A DNA stretch of 64,000 bases from Prado023 sp963700395 (lineage in GTDB: Bacteria > Actinomycetota > Actinomycetes > S36-B12 > CAIYMF01), in contig CAVOXI010000005.1 in assembly GCA_963700395.1 (NCBI GenBank), positions 1 to 64,000 on the forward strand, given 5' to 3'. A program made the translations under genes and the position numbers. How positions within the stretch are numbered: position 1 is the stretch's first letter; every line of letters starts with the position of its first letter. Shown here one piece after another: positions 49,445-58,416 of the stretch. The notes under the pieces are model-generated. The model saw only the letters and a program-made list of their open reading frames with translations, did not search any database and was not told where the DNA came from.

Positions 49445-50674
49445 ATGAGCCACGCGCAGGACACCCGCCCGGTGCTCCGCAGCGTGTCCGACCGCTGGAT
49501 CGGCGGGGTCGCCGGTGGACTTGCCGAGCACCTCGGCGCCCCTGTGTGGATCGTGCGGGCGACCTTCGTCCTGGCGGCGCTCCTCGGTGGGATCGGGTTG
49601 GTGGCCTACGCACTGATGTGGGTCTTCCTGCCCCTGGACCCGGATCGCCCGGCGGCGACACCGGGCACAGCCGGACGGTCCACCTCCGGCTGGGACCTCA
49701 CCGGCGTGCTGGGGATCCTGGCCCTCGCACTCGGAGCGCTGCTCGGCCTGGCCGCTCTCGGCCTCCCGATCCGGGTCTCCCTGTGGGGCCCGGTCCTGAT
49801 CGTGGGCGCCGGTGTCGCCCTCCTGTGGCGGCAGAGCGACGACCTCCAGCGGGCCACGATCCGCATGCGGGCCGAGGAGGGGGTGCAGGCCACCGCAGCC
49901 CTGTCGGACCGACAGGGCTGGGTCCGCGTGCTCGTCGGACTCGGGCTGGTCCTCCTGGGCCTGGTCGCAGTGATCGGGCCGCAGCTCGACCTTGCCTCGA
50001 CCGGGCGCTCGATCGCCGCGGTGGGGGCGGTCGCCGCCGGGCTGGTCCTGATCGCCCTCCCATGGATCTCGACCTGGATCAAGGGCTTGGAGGCTGAGCG
50101 CTACGCAGCGGTCCGCGCCGAGGAGCGTGCCGCCATGGCCGCACGGGTGCACGACTCGGTGCTCCAGACGCTGACCCTGATCCAGCGACGGGCCGACGAT
50201 CCGGAGGAGGTGGCCAGGCTGGCGCGCGTCGAGGAGCGGGCGCTGCGCTCGTGGCTGTACGCCCCCGTGGGCGCGTCGGGCTCCCTCGGGGCGGCCCTCG
50301 CGGAGGTCGTGGCCACCACCGAGGCGGACTACGACGCGCGCATCGATCTGGTGACCGTGGGCGATGCCGTGGTGGATGATCGCCTTGCGGCGCTGGTCGC
50401 TGCCACGCGTGAGGCGGTTGTGAACGCAGCCAAGCACGCAGGGGCCCCCGCGACGCTGTATGCCGAGGTGGAATCGACCCAGGTGGAGGTCAACGTGCGC
50501 GATCGCGGGTGCGGCTTCGAGCCCGACGCCGTCGGCCCCGACCGCCATGGCGTGCGCCAGTCCATCGTCGCCCGGATGGCCTCGGTGGGCGGCTCGGCGA
50601 CCGTCCGCAGCGTCCCGGGCGAGGGGACCGAGGTCCGCCTGGTCCTGCCCGTCAGGGGTGCGGTCGGTGCCTGA
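49445..50674 (+). CDS. PspC-domain sensor histidine kinase (LiaS-like)
   Basis: Membrane kinase of 409 residues. The N-terminus is a PspC domain (DRWIGGVAGGLAEHLGAP, about 16-33) with its membrane segments, followed by further segments near 85-120 and 160-205. The phosphorylated His236 is in ARVHDSVLQTL, the HisKA_3 type, and the ATPase domain has EAVVNAAKHAGAP, DRGCGFEPD and PGEGTEVRL. It overlaps the regulator gene by 8 nt. By family it senses cell-envelope stress together with the divergent PspC/LiaF-like protein. Confidence 0.9.
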   Translation: MSHAQDTRPVLRSVSDRWIGGVAGGLAEHLGAPVWIVRATFVLAALLGGIGLVAYALMWVFLPLDPDRPAATPGTAGRSTSGWDLTGVLGILALALGALLGLAALGLPIRVSLWGPVLIVGAGVALLWRQSDDLQRATIRMRAEEGVQATAALSDRQGWVRVLVGLGLVLLGLVAVIGPQLDLASTGRSIAAVGAVAAGLVLIALPWISTWIKGLEAERYAAVRAEERAAMAARVHDSVLQTLTLIQRRADDPEEVARLARVEERALRSWLYAPVGASGSLGAALAEVVATTEADYDARIDLVTVGDAVVDDRLAALVAATREAVVNAAKHAGAPATLYAEVESTQVEVNVRDRGCGFEPDAVGPDRHGVRQSIVARMASVGGSATVRSVPGEGTEVRLVLPVRGAVGA

Positions 50675-51332
50675 CGGCCAGGGCGTCGGCACCGCGCGCC
50701 CCATCCCCCGCGTGGTCCTCGTCGACGACCACGGCCTCTTCCGCGCCGGGGTCGCCCACGAGCTCGCGGGGTCGGTGGACCTCGTCGGCGAGGCCGGGGA
50801 CGTGGAGAAGGCCGTCAACGTCATCCGGGCCACCCGCCCGGACGTCGTCCTGCTCGACGTCCACCTGCCCGGTGGCGGCGGTCGTGCGATCCTCGACGCG
50901 TGCGTCCCCGCGCTGCCGGGCACGAGGTTCCTCGCCCTGAGCGTCAGTGACGCGGCTGATGACGTGATCGGCGTGGTCCGTGGGGGTGCCCGGGGCTACG
51001 TGACCAAGGGCGTGACGGCCGAGGAGCTGCTCGACGCGATCCACCGTGTCGCCGCCGGCGAGGCGGTGTTCTCACCGAAGCTGGCGGGATTCGTCCTCGA
51101 CGCGTTCTCGGGCAGCGCCGCGCCGGCCTCCGACGAGCTCGACCAGCTGTCCCCGCGGGAGCGCGAGGTGATGCGGTTCATCGCCCGGGGTTACACCTAC
51201 CGGGAGGTCGCCAAGGAGCTCGTGCTGTCGGTCAAGACCGTGGAGACCCATGTGTCCGCCGTGCTGCGCAAGCTCCAGCTGTCCAACCGCCACGAGCTGG
51301 CGCGTTGGGCCCAGGCCCGCGGCGTGGTCTGA
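50667..51332 (+). CDS. LuxR-type response regulator of the PspC kinase (LiaR-like)
   Basis: The receiver (about 12-130) has VVLVDDHGLFRAGV, the phosphorylated aspartate in VVLLDVHLPGGGG and the lysine in GYVTKGVT. The LuxR helix-turn-helix near the C-terminus reads LSPREREVMRFIARGYTYRE and KTVETHVSAVLRKLQL. GTG 50667 lies inside the kinase gene, indicating coupled translation. Length is 221 residues. The likely target is the palindrome region at 49369-49418. Confidence 0.92.
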   Translation: MPDGQGVGTARPIPRVVLVDDHGLFRAGVAHELAGSVDLVGEAGDVEKAVNVIRATRPDVVLLDVHLPGGGGRAILDACVPALPGTRFLALSVSDAADDVIGVVRGGARGYVTKGVTAEELLDAIHRVAAGEAVFSPKLAGFVLDAFSGSAAPASDELDQLSPREREVMRFIARGYTYREVAKELVLSVKTVETHVSAVLRKLQLSNRHELARWAQARGVV

Positions 51333-51347
51333 GCCACGCGGGAACGG

Positions 51348-51388
51348 TGTGAACGGAATCGACCATGTGATCGTCGATTCCGTTCACA
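51348..51388. terminator. Hairpin with perfect 16-bp arms between convergent genes
   Basis: TGTGAACGGAATCGAC (51348-51363) and its complement (51373-51388) flank the 9-nt loop CATGTGATC. It lies 15 bp after the regulator stop and 20 bp from the convergent membrane protein gene, so a bidirectional terminator is likely. Confidence 0.65.
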
Positions 51389-51408
51389 TGGCTGCGAGCT
51401 GGTGCAGC

Positions 51409-51759
51409 TCAGACGAAGACGGCGATGATGATGTTGACGATCGTCAGGGCGCCGATGGCCCCCCACACGCCGACCGGCACGGACTCCTTCTTGCGGTTCA
51501 CCCAGGCCAGGACGGTGATGACCAGCAGGATCAGCAGCTTGATGCCGACCTTCATGTGGTTGACGTCCTCGTCGTCGGCCAGGACCGTCTCGGCCAGGCC
51601 CACCATGCCCAGGCCGGTGGCCAGCTGCGTGAAGGCGCCGTCGAGCATCGCCCGGTTGACCACCTTCGTGGGCGCCGACATCTGCACGAGCCAGCCTCCG
51701 AGGAGGGCCGCCAGGCCGATGAAGTGCAGGACCACCAGGGACTCGAAGACGAAGGACAT
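51409..51759 (-). CDS. Four-helix membrane protein of unknown function
   Basis: The 116-residue protein has four predicted membrane helices (about 5-27, 40-60, 70-86 and 93-114) and short loops; the second loop is acidic (ADDEDVNHMK). It resembles small conserved actinobacterial integral membrane proteins with no assigned function. ATG 51759 is fixed by a -10 element TACCCT 6 nt upstream. Confidence 0.8.
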   Translation of the reverse strand: MSFVFESLVVLHFIGLAALLGGWLVQMSAPTKVVNRAMLDGAFTQLATGLGMVGLAETVLADDEDVNHMKVGIKLLILLVITVLAWVNRKKESVPVGVWGAIGALTIVNIIIAVFV

Positions 51760-51765
51760 GGCCAC

Positions 51766-51771
51766 AGGGTA
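51766..51771 (-). promoter_or_regulatory. -10 element of the four-helix membrane protein gene
   Basis: TACCCT on the minus strand lies 6 nt before ATG 51759. Confidence 0.5.
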
Positions 51772-51811
51772 GGGCAGTGGGGCGAACCGGGTGAAACCAC
51801 CCGGGCCCGCC

Positions 51812-52540
51812 TCAGGTGAGGGTGACTGCGTGGAACATCTCCGCCAGGCGCCCCTCGGGCAGCCCGCCCTGCACGGCGGTCTGGGTCATCCAGCCCCGGA
51901 TCATGCCCTCGAGGTCCTCCATGTGCTCCGTCTGGCTCGCGTGCGCCCGCAGGGCGGCCAGCTTCAGCGGCAGGTACTCCGTGACGTCGACGTAGGTGTT
52001 GGGCGTCGGGGAGCCCGACATCCACAGCTCCTTGACGTGCCACTCCTCGAGGCCCTCGTCGGTCATCAGCGTCGGATGGGCGAACTGGTTGCGGGCATCG
52101 GGGTAGATGGCCTGCACGGTCGCCTCACCGGCCGCCATGTGATCGGGGTGCGAGGCTGCGATCCGGTCCCAGTTGCGCACCGGGGACATCGTCATCACGC
52201 GCTGGGGCTGCACCTGGCGGATCACCCGCGAGATGTCGCGGCGCAGGTCGTGGCTGACGGTCAGCTCGCCGTCGCGGTAGCCGAGGAAGCGCACGTCGGT
52301 CACGCCCAGGACGGCCGCGGCAGCCACCTGCTCGGCACGTCGGATCCCGGGGATCTCCGAGCGGGGGACGGACGGGTCGAAGCCGCCGGCATCACCATCG
52401 GTGACGATGCAGTAGGTGACCGCGACCCCGTCGGCCACGAGGCCGGCGACGGTGCCTGCCGAGCCGAAGTCGACGTCATCGGGGTGCGCGGTCACGACGA
52501 GGACGCGGGTGATCTCAGGGGCAGTATCCACGTCGGACAT
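51812..52540 (-). CDS. PIG-L family N-deacetylase
   Basis: Zinc-dependent deacetylase of the MshB/Mca/PIG-L type. The metal ligands are in TAHPDDVDFG (about residues 18-27) and HPDHMAAGEA (about 130-139). IVTDGDAGG and GYRDGEL are typical of mycothiol-related members, so an N-acetylglucosaminyl-inositol or mycothiol conjugate is a plausible substrate, not a proven one. ATG 52540 is preferred over the TTG 36 nt upstream because the domain begins there. Length is 242 residues. Confidence 0.87.
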   Translation of the reverse strand: MSDVDTAPEITRVLVVTAHPDDVDFGSAGTVAGLVADGVAVTYCIVTDGDAGGFDPSVPRSEIPGIRRAEQVAAAAVLGVTDVRFLGYRDGELTVSHDLRRDISRVIRQVQPQRVMTMSPVRNWDRIAASHPDHMAAGEATVQAIYPDARNQFAHPTLMTDEGLEEWHVKELWMSGSPTPNTYVDVTEYLPLKLAALRAHASQTEHMEDLEGMIRGWMTQTAVQGGLPEGRLAEMFHAVTLT

Positions 52541-52681
52541 CGTAAGGGGATTCCCGCGGACGGGCTCGACCTCCAAGCGGCCTGCATGGGGCGGCCCTTA
52601 GGGTCCGCAAATCACTGGATTTATCCCGCGGGCGTCGTAGGTTGTTTCAAGCGCGGGGGCGCCGATGTCGAGGGGAGGGGT

Positions 52682-54073
52682 ATGGCCGCGATACGTGTGC
52701 TCGTCGCTGCGACCTCGGCCGCGCTGGTCGTGGTACTCGTCGGCGCGCCGGCCCAGGCCCTCGCCCCGGCCCCGACGGCCGCCGTCGCGCTTCCTGCGGC
52801 ACTGGACTCCGCCGCCTTCTACGAGGCCCAGACCGTCTGCGATCCCACGCCGCGCCCGGGTGCCCTCGCGTTGCAGAACCTGCTCCTGGCGACCTATGGC
52901 CCGGCCACCATCTACATCCCCCGAGCGTGCACGTCCAGCACGAGCGAGCACTTCGACGGGCGGGCTGTGGACTGGATGCGCTCCATGCGCGTGCCGGCGG
53001 AGAAGGAGATGGCCGACACCTTCGTCGACTGGCTCCTCGCCCCGGCCGCGGACGGAACCCCGCACGCCATGGCCAGGCGCCTGGGGATCATGTACATCAT
53101 CTGGAACAGCCGGATGATCCGGATGTACGACCCCGGACGCGGCTGGACCGAGTACCGCAGCTGCCTGTCCGCGGCCAACTCCGGCACCGCCCTGGACACC
53201 ACCTGCCACCGGAACCACGTCCACCTGTCCATGTCGTGGGACGGCGCCGCGGGGATCACCAGCTGGTGGACGGGTGCAGCACAGACCCAGCCGTACTGCC
53301 CCACGATGCCAGCGAGGGCCACGCCCGGCGCCGGGGAGGCAGTGGTCGTGCCCGACATCAGTGCAGTGCCGGGAGCGATCCCGGTCACGCCGACCGCGAT
53401 CCTCGACACCCGCGCAGGCGTGGGCGCAGGACTCACCACATCGTGCCGCAGCCTCGCAGGTCGCTCGCTGTACCCGTCGGCTGCGATCGCCGGGCTCGTC
53501 CCCGAGGGGGTCGGCGCGGTGGTGCTCCAGGTGACCTCGTCGAGCAACGCCCCGGCGACCCTGGCGACGTGGTCCTCGGGCGCGCCCCGGCCCCCCGGTC
53601 AGGTGAGCACGCCCATCGGCACCACGACTGCCACAGTGGTCGTGCCGCTGGCCTCCGACGGGTCGATCGGGCTCGGGACGTCGCTGGGTGCCGCGAACCT
53701 CTCGGCGACCGTCATCGGCTATGCCCCCGGGGCCAGCAGGTTCGCGGTGGCCGTGCCGGCGCCCGCGCCCCCGGCCGTCGCCCGACCCAGCAAGCCGCGG
53801 GCGGTCTCGGCCAAGTCGGCGCGCCGCGCGGTGCGGACGAAGTGGAAGGCGCCGAGGACAGTCGGCGGCGCGGACCTGACCGGTTACCGTGTCGAGGCCC
53901 TGACCAGCGCCAAGAAGGGGGCCTCCGTGGCCGGCTCCTGCTCCACGGCCCCGGCCGTGCACTCCTGCACGATCAAGGGCTTGAAGAAGGGCCGGAAGTA
54001 CTGGATGTCGGTCTCGGTCGCGAACGCCGGTGGCGCCACCTGGGCGGCGCGCAAGAAGGTGCGGGTCCGCTGA
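52682..54073 (+). CDS. Secreted ARB_07466-like protein with fibronectin-like C-terminus
   Basis: A signal peptide (1-28, MAAIRVLVAATSAALVVVL) leads into a domain (about 65-205) with SEHFDGRAVDWM, MYIIWNSRMIRMYDP and CHRNHVHLSMSWDGA. The spaced Asp and His residues resemble the zinc site of D-Ala-D-Ala carboxypeptidase-like (M15-related) proteins. A beta-rich middle part and a fibronectin type III-like end (about 365-463, SKPRAVSAKSARRAVRTKW) follow. Length is 463 residues. AGGGGAGGGG precedes ATG 52682, with TAGGTT (52638-52643) as possible -10. A cell-wall role is inferred. Confidence 0.75.
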   Translation: MAAIRVLVAATSAALVVVLVGAPAQALAPAPTAAVALPAALDSAAFYEAQTVCDPTPRPGALALQNLLLATYGPATIYIPRACTSSTSEHFDGRAVDWMRSMRVPAEKEMADTFVDWLLAPAADGTPHAMARRLGIMYIIWNSRMIRMYDPGRGWTEYRSCLSAANSGTALDTTCHRNHVHLSMSWDGAAGITSWWTGAAQTQPYCPTMPARATPGAGEAVVVPDISAVPGAIPVTPTAILDTRAGVGAGLTTSCRSLAGRSLYPSAAIAGLVPEGVGAVVLQVTSSSNAPATLATWSSGAPRPPGQVSTPIGTTTATVVVPLASDGSIGLGTSLGAANLSATVIGYAPGASRFAVAVPAPAPPAVARPSKPRAVSAKSARRAVRTKWKAPRTVGGADLTGYRVEALTSAKKGASVAGSCSTAPAVHSCTIKGLKKGRKYWMSVSVANAGGATWAARKKVRVR

Positions 54074-54114
54074 GCGGCCGGGGTGCGTGTCCCTGCGGTG
54101 TCTGCCGGGGCACC

Positions 54115-54120
54115 TAGACT
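54115..54120 (+). promoter_or_regulatory. -10 element of pcrA
   Basis: TAGACT lies 6 nt before GTG 54127. Confidence 0.5.
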
Positions 54121-54126
54121 CCACAG

Positions 54127-56664
54127 GTGCTCGCGGATGACCTGCTGCCCCGCCTCCCGCGGACCACCATGCCCGCCGCCGACGTGGACCGGCAGGCCGA
54201 CCGCGAGGCGGACGAGACCGGGCTGTTCCCGGCGAACCCCACCCAGGTGCCGGCATCCGCCGCCCGCCCCAGTGCGCCCCGCACGGCAGAGGAGGGCCGG
54301 GCAGCCGAGGCAGGCCGCGCGGCCGACATGGTGCGCGCGGCGGTCGCCGCTGCCAAGGGCGGCGCTGACGCGCAGGCGGCTGCCCGTCGGGCCCAGCGCG
54401 AGGCCCAGCGGGTCGCCGAGATGGTCGACCTCGTCTCCGACCTGAACCCCCCGCAGCGGGCGGCCGTCGAGCACCGCGGCGGCCCCCTGCTGATCGTCGC
54501 CGGCGCCGGCTCGGGCAAGACCCGCGTGCTCACCCGTCGGATCGCCCACCTGCTGGCCACCGGCGACGCCCGGCCCGGCGAGGTCCTGGCCATCACCTTC
54601 ACCAACAAGGCCGCCGCGGAGATGCGCGAGCGGGTCGAGGTCGCGGTGGGTCCCAGGGCTCGGGCGATGTGGGTCTCCACCTTCCACTCCGCGTGCGTGC
54701 GGATCCTGCGCAAGGAGGCCGACCGGCTGGCCCTGAAGTCGACCTTCTCCATCTACGACCAGGCCGACAGCCTGCGCCTGGTCACCCTCGTCTCCCGGGA
54801 CCTCAACCTGGACCCCAAGCGGATGCCGCCCCGGGGCCTGCTGAACAAGATCTCCGGGTTGAAGAACGAGCTCATCGACCCGGACGCGTTCCGCTCCCAG
54901 GCGACCAACGACACCGAGGCGACACTCGCCGACGTGTACGGCGCCTACCAGACCCGCCTGGCACGGGCCCAGGCCGTGGACTTCGACGACATCATCGGGC
55001 ACACGGTGGCGCTCATGGTCGGGTTCCCCGACGTCGCCGAGCACTACCGGCGCAGGTTCCGCCACATCATGGTCGATGAGTACCAGGACACCAACCACGC
55101 CCAGTTCCGCCTCGTCTCGGAGCTGGTCGGCCGCCCGGGGGGCGAGGTCCCCCCCGGTGAGCTGGTCGTCGTCGGCGACTCCGACCAGTCCATCTACGCC
55201 TTCCGGGGCGCCACGGTGCGCAACATCGTGGAGTTCAGCACCGACTTCCCCAACGCGCGCCAGATCGTCCTCGACCAGAACTACCGCTCGACGCAGACGA
55301 TCCTCTCGGCGGCGAACGCCGTCATCTCGCGCAACACCGACCGCCAGGCCAAGAAGCTGTGGACCGACGCCGGCGCCGGTGAGCAGATCGTCGGCTACGT
55401 CGCCGACTCCGAGCACGACGAGGCCGCCTTCGTGGGCAACGAGATCGACAGCCTGTCCGACAAGGGCCTGGCCCGGCCGGGGGACGTCGCGGTGTTCTAC
55501 CGGACCAACGCCCAGTCACGGGCGCTGGAGGAGGTGTTCATCCGCACCGGGCTGCCGTACAAGGTGGTCGGCGGCACGCGCTTCTACGAGCGCCGTGAGA
55601 TCCGCGACGTCCTGGCCTACCTGCGCGTGGTGGCCAACCCGGCCGACGACGTGAGCCTGCGCCGGATCCTCAACGTGCCCAAGCGTGGGATCGGCGACCG
55701 AGCCGAGGCCTACGTCTCCGGGTTCGCCGACGCGCAGCGGATCACCTTCGGCGAGGCCCTGCGGCGAGCCGGGGAGATCCCCGGCATGGCCGGGCGCAGC
55801 GCCACCGTCGTGGCCTCGTTCGTGGCGATCCTCGATGACCTGGCGGCGGTCGTGGACTCCGGGGCAGGTCCGGCCGACATCATGCGCGCCGTGCTGGAGC
55901 GCTCCGGGTACCTCGCCGAGCTGCAGGCCTCCACCGACCCCCAGGACGAGGTCCGGGCCGAGAACGTCGCAGAGTTCGAAGCCGTGGCCGCCGAGTTCAG
56001 CCGGGACTCCGAGCAGGCGGGCGACGGGCCGGGCACGTTGGGCGAGTTCCTCGAGCGGGTGGCACTCGTGGCCGATGCCGACGAGATCCCCGAGGGTGAG
56101 GACCACGAGGGCGTGGTCACCCTGATGACGCTGCACACGGCCAAGGGCCTGGAGTTCCCGGTGGTGTTCCTCAGCGGGATGGAGGACGGGGTGTTCCCGC
56201 ACATGCGGGCGATGTCCGACCCGTTCGAGCTGTCCGAGGAGCGGCGCCTTGCCTACGTGGGCATCACCCGCGCCCGGGAGCGCCTCTACGTCACCCGCGC
56301 CATCAGCCGCTCGGCGTGGGGGGCTCCGAGCTACAACCCCGAGTCACGGTTCCTGGCCGACATCCCCGGCGAGCTGATCCGCTGGGAGCGCGAGGAGCCG
56401 GCCCGGTACACCGGCCCCTCCTCGGGGGGCTACGGCTCGGCGCCGGCCCTCTCGGCGGCCGCGGACCGTTACGAGTCCAGGAGCCCGGTGGCCCGGGCCG
56501 TCGTGTCCCTGTCCGCCGGCGACCGCGTCCTGCACCCGAAGTTCGGGATGGGCACCGTGGTCAGCACGCTCGGTTCCGGCGACAAGGCCGAGGCCTCGGT
56601 CGACTTCGGCTCGGAGGGGGTCAAGCGCCTGCTGCTGCGCTACGCCCCGGTGGAGAAGCTGTAG
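54127..56664 (+). CDS. pcrA: ATP-dependent DNA helicase PcrA/UvrD
   Basis: SF1A 3'-5' helicase for repair and rolling-circle functions. After an alanine-rich extension (1-100) come LNPPQRAAVEH, Walker A GAGSGKTRVL, TFTNKAAAEM, DEYQDTNHAQ, GDSDQSIYAFRGA, QNYRST and TLHTAKGLEFPVVFLSGMEDG. The C-terminal region has the PcrA-type tail (HPKFGMGTVVSTLGSGDKAEA near 800-820) that binds RNA polymerase. The protein has 845 residues with no break. GTG 54127 is set by the -10 element. Confidence 0.96.
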   Translation: MLADDLLPRLPRTTMPAADVDRQADREADETGLFPANPTQVPASAARPSAPRTAEEGRAAEAGRAADMVRAAVAAAKGGADAQAAARRAQREAQRVAEMVDLVSDLNPPQRAAVEHRGGPLLIVAGAGSGKTRVLTRRIAHLLATGDARPGEVLAITFTNKAAAEMRERVEVAVGPRARAMWVSTFHSACVRILRKEADRLALKSTFSIYDQADSLRLVTLVSRDLNLDPKRMPPRGLLNKISGLKNELIDPDAFRSQATNDTEATLADVYGAYQTRLARAQAVDFDDIIGHTVALMVGFPDVAEHYRRRFRHIMVDEYQDTNHAQFRLVSELVGRPGGEVPPGELVVVGDSDQSIYAFRGATVRNIVEFSTDFPNARQIVLDQNYRSTQTILSAANAVISRNTDRQAKKLWTDAGAGEQIVGYVADSEHDEAAFVGNEIDSLSDKGLARPGDVAVFYRTNAQSRALEEVFIRTGLPYKVVGGTRFYERREIRDVLAYLRVVANPADDVSLRRILNVPKRGIGDRAEAYVSGFADAQRITFGEALRRAGEIPGMAGRSATVVASFVAILDDLAAVVDSGAGPADIMRAVLERSGYLAELQASTDPQDEVRAENVAEFEAVAAEFSRDSEQAGDGPGTLGEFLERVALVADADEIPEGEDHEGVVTLMTLHTAKGLEFPVVFLSGMEDGVFPHMRAMSDPFELSEERRLAYVGITRARERLYVTRAISRSAWGAPSYNPESRFLADIPGELIRWEREEPARYTGPSSGGYGSAPALSAAADRYESRSPVARAVVSLSAGDRVLHPKFGMGTVVSTLGSGDKAEASVDFGSEGVKRLLLRYAPVEKL

Positions 56665-56733
56665 GTCCCCTGGCCAGCCACAGCGCTGGGGATGGCGCGG
56701 CGCTCGGGAGGGCAGCGGGCTCGCTTCACGCAG

Positions 56734-56831
56734 CCTGCTCCCGTTCTGCCGATCCGCTCCCACCTGGACGGGAGCAGGTCGGCGCAACGGGAGCAGATCG
56801 CAACGGAGCAGGGCGCAACGGGAGCAGATCG
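56734..56831. repeat. Degenerate tandem repeats of a CAACGGGAGCAGATCG unit
   Basis: Units at 56785-56800 and 56816-56831 are identical; the unit between (56801-56815) has one base less and two changes, and 56767-56784 is a diverged fourth. An inverted copy CCTGCTCCCGTT lies at 56734-56745 and pairs with 56768-56778. The array fills the spacer between convergent pcrA and the esterase gene and may fold as an RNA terminator. Confidence 0.75.
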
Positions 56832-56857
56832 TGCCGCGTGCGGCGCCGACGGCGCCC

Positions 56858-57874
56858 TCAGCGCTGGGGCTGGCGCGGCGGGCGGGCCTGCCTGCTGGTG
56901 GCGCTGGCGATGGAGGTCGCTCCCTCGGCGACGGTGGAGCCGTCCTGGTCCACGTGGGCGAGGGTGGTGCAGATCTCGTGCACGACCCGGCCGTCGACCG
57001 GCAGCGAGTTGTGCCCCACGCTGGGCACGAACACGTTGCGCGCGTTGAGGTCGGCGTGCTCGATGCGGGCGTTGGACTTGGGGATGATCATCTGGTCGAG
57101 GTCCGACCAGATGGCCACGAACCGCGTCCGGCAGCCCGGCGAGGGGGCGGCGAGCTCGGCCATGATGTCCGATCCGGGGCGCATCTGCCGGGCGACCGGG
57201 TGCGGGACGAGCTTGGCCGGGGCGGTGCCCTGGTGCGGGGTTCCGAGCGTCACGAGCGTGTGGACGCGGGAGTCCCCGCCCATCCGCTGCACGAAGTAGC
57301 GGGCGACGAGCCCGCCCATCGAGTGCCCGATCACGTGCACGCGCTCATAGCCGGTCTCGATGCACACCGACTCGACGAGGGTCTCGAGGCGTCCGGCGAC
57401 CACCCGCACGTCGTCGGTCAGCGGCGAGTAGTTGAGGGTGATGATCCGGCCGAACCCGCGACGGCGCAGGCCCCGCTTGATCCGGGTGAAGATCGAACGG
57501 TTGTCCACGACGCCGTGGATGAGGATGATCGGGGTGCCGGCGTTCTCGACGTCACCGATGATGAGGCCCCGCTTGATCGGGTCCAGCCCGTCGAGGTTCA
57601 GGCGCTCCTCGGGATGACGCACCTGCTCCTCGAGCACGCCGAGTGGGTAGGTGACCACGTGGGCGGCTGTCCAGGCGACCTCGATGGCCGAACCCCGGAT
57701 CACCGAGGGGCTGGTGGCTCGGCGCAGGCCACGGCCGGTTGCGCGCCCGGCCCGACGGATCCGCCCGCGTGAGCCCGACGCGTCCGTCCGGCTGCCGTGG
57801 GAGGGGTGGTGGGGGGCCCAGTTGCTGCTCGGCACCTTGGCACGGTAGCGCATCCTCACGCGACCTGCGCCCAT
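56858..57874 (-). CDS. Esterase/lipase of the alpha/beta hydrolase fold
   Basis: The 338-residue protein has an arginine-rich N-terminus (1-50), a short hydrophobic part near 65-80, then IILIHGVVDNRSIF, the nucleophile elbow VIGHSMGGLVARYF (about 170-183), TLGTPHQGT and the catalytic histidine in SVGHNSLPVDG. This is the pattern of triacylglycerol lipase-like proteins related to LipA. ATG 57874 or ATG 57853 could be the start; a -10-like TAGCCC lies 6 nt before 57874. It is divergent from the B12-binding gene. Confidence 0.83.
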   Translation of the reverse strand: MGAGRVRMRYRAKVPSSNWAPHHPSHGSRTDASGSRGRIRRAGRATGRGLRRATSPSVIRGSAIEVAWTAAHVVTYPLGVLEEQVRHPEERLNLDGLDPIKRGLIIGDVENAGTPIILIHGVVDNRSIFTRIKRGLRRRGFGRIITLNYSPLTDDVRVVAGRLETLVESVCIETGYERVHVIGHSMGGLVARYFVQRMGGDSRVHTLVTLGTPHQGTAPAKLVPHPVARQMRPGSDIMAELAAPSPGCRTRFVAIWSDLDQMIIPKSNARIEHADLNARNVFVPSVGHNSLPVDGRVVHEICTTLAHVDQDGSTVAEGATSIASATSRQARPPRQPQR

Positions 57875-57884
57875 CGGGCAGGGC

Positions 57885-57890
57885 TACGCT
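57885..57890 (+). promoter_or_regulatory. -10 element of the B12-binding subunit gene
   Basis: TACGCT lies 6 nt before ATG 57897 and overlaps the promoter of the divergent esterase gene. Confidence 0.5.
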
Positions 57891-57896
57891 TCGCAC

Positions 57897-58310
57897 ATGA
57901 GCACATCGAGCGCCGAGCACATCAGGGTCATCGTGGGGAAGCCGGGCCTGGACGGTCACGACCGGGGCGCCAAGGTCGTCGCCAGGGCGCTGCGCGACGC
58001 CGGCATCGAGGTGATCTACACCGGGCTGCACCAGACCCCGGAGCAGATCGTGGCCACCGCGATCGCCGAGGACGCCGACGGCATCGGCCTGAGCATCCTG
58101 TCCGGCGCGCACATGACCCTGTTCAAGTCGGTCCTCGACATGCTCGCCGAGCGTGGCGCGGGCGACATCCGGGTCTTCGGCGGGGGCATCATCCCCGAGG
58201 CCGACATCCCGATGCTCTACGAGATGGGCGTCGCCCACGTCTTCACCCCCGGGACCCGCACGGACGAGATCGTCGACTGGGTCAGGGAAAACGTCGCCCA
58301 CGCCGCCTGA
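57897..58310 (+). CDS. Cobalamin-binding small subunit of an acyl-CoA mutase
   Basis: The 137-residue protein is a lone B12-binding domain. The DxHxxG motif is in GLDGHDRGAKVVARALRDAG (about residues 17-36), and LSILSGAHM and FGGGIIPEAD complete the Rossmann-like fold. It matches the C-terminal part of methylmalonyl-CoA mutase and the IcmB subunit of isobutyryl-CoA mutase, the latter also near pcrA and sucCD in Streptomyces. A separately coded large subunit is needed and is not in the window. Confidence 0.88.
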   Translation: MSTSSAEHIRVIVGKPGLDGHDRGAKVVARALRDAGIEVIYTGLHQTPEQIVATAIAEDADGIGLSILSGAHMTLFKSVLDMLAERGAGDIRVFGGGIIPEADIPMLYEMGVAHVFTPGTRTDEIVDWVRENVAHAA

Positions 58311-58416
58311 CGCACCGTCACCGCCGCTCGTCGCAGAACGGGGGACCGGCCGTCGGGCCGACTGCAGGACCCAACTAGTGTGGTCCGCGTCCCTTCGTCG
58401 GTGAGGAGCCCCCCGC

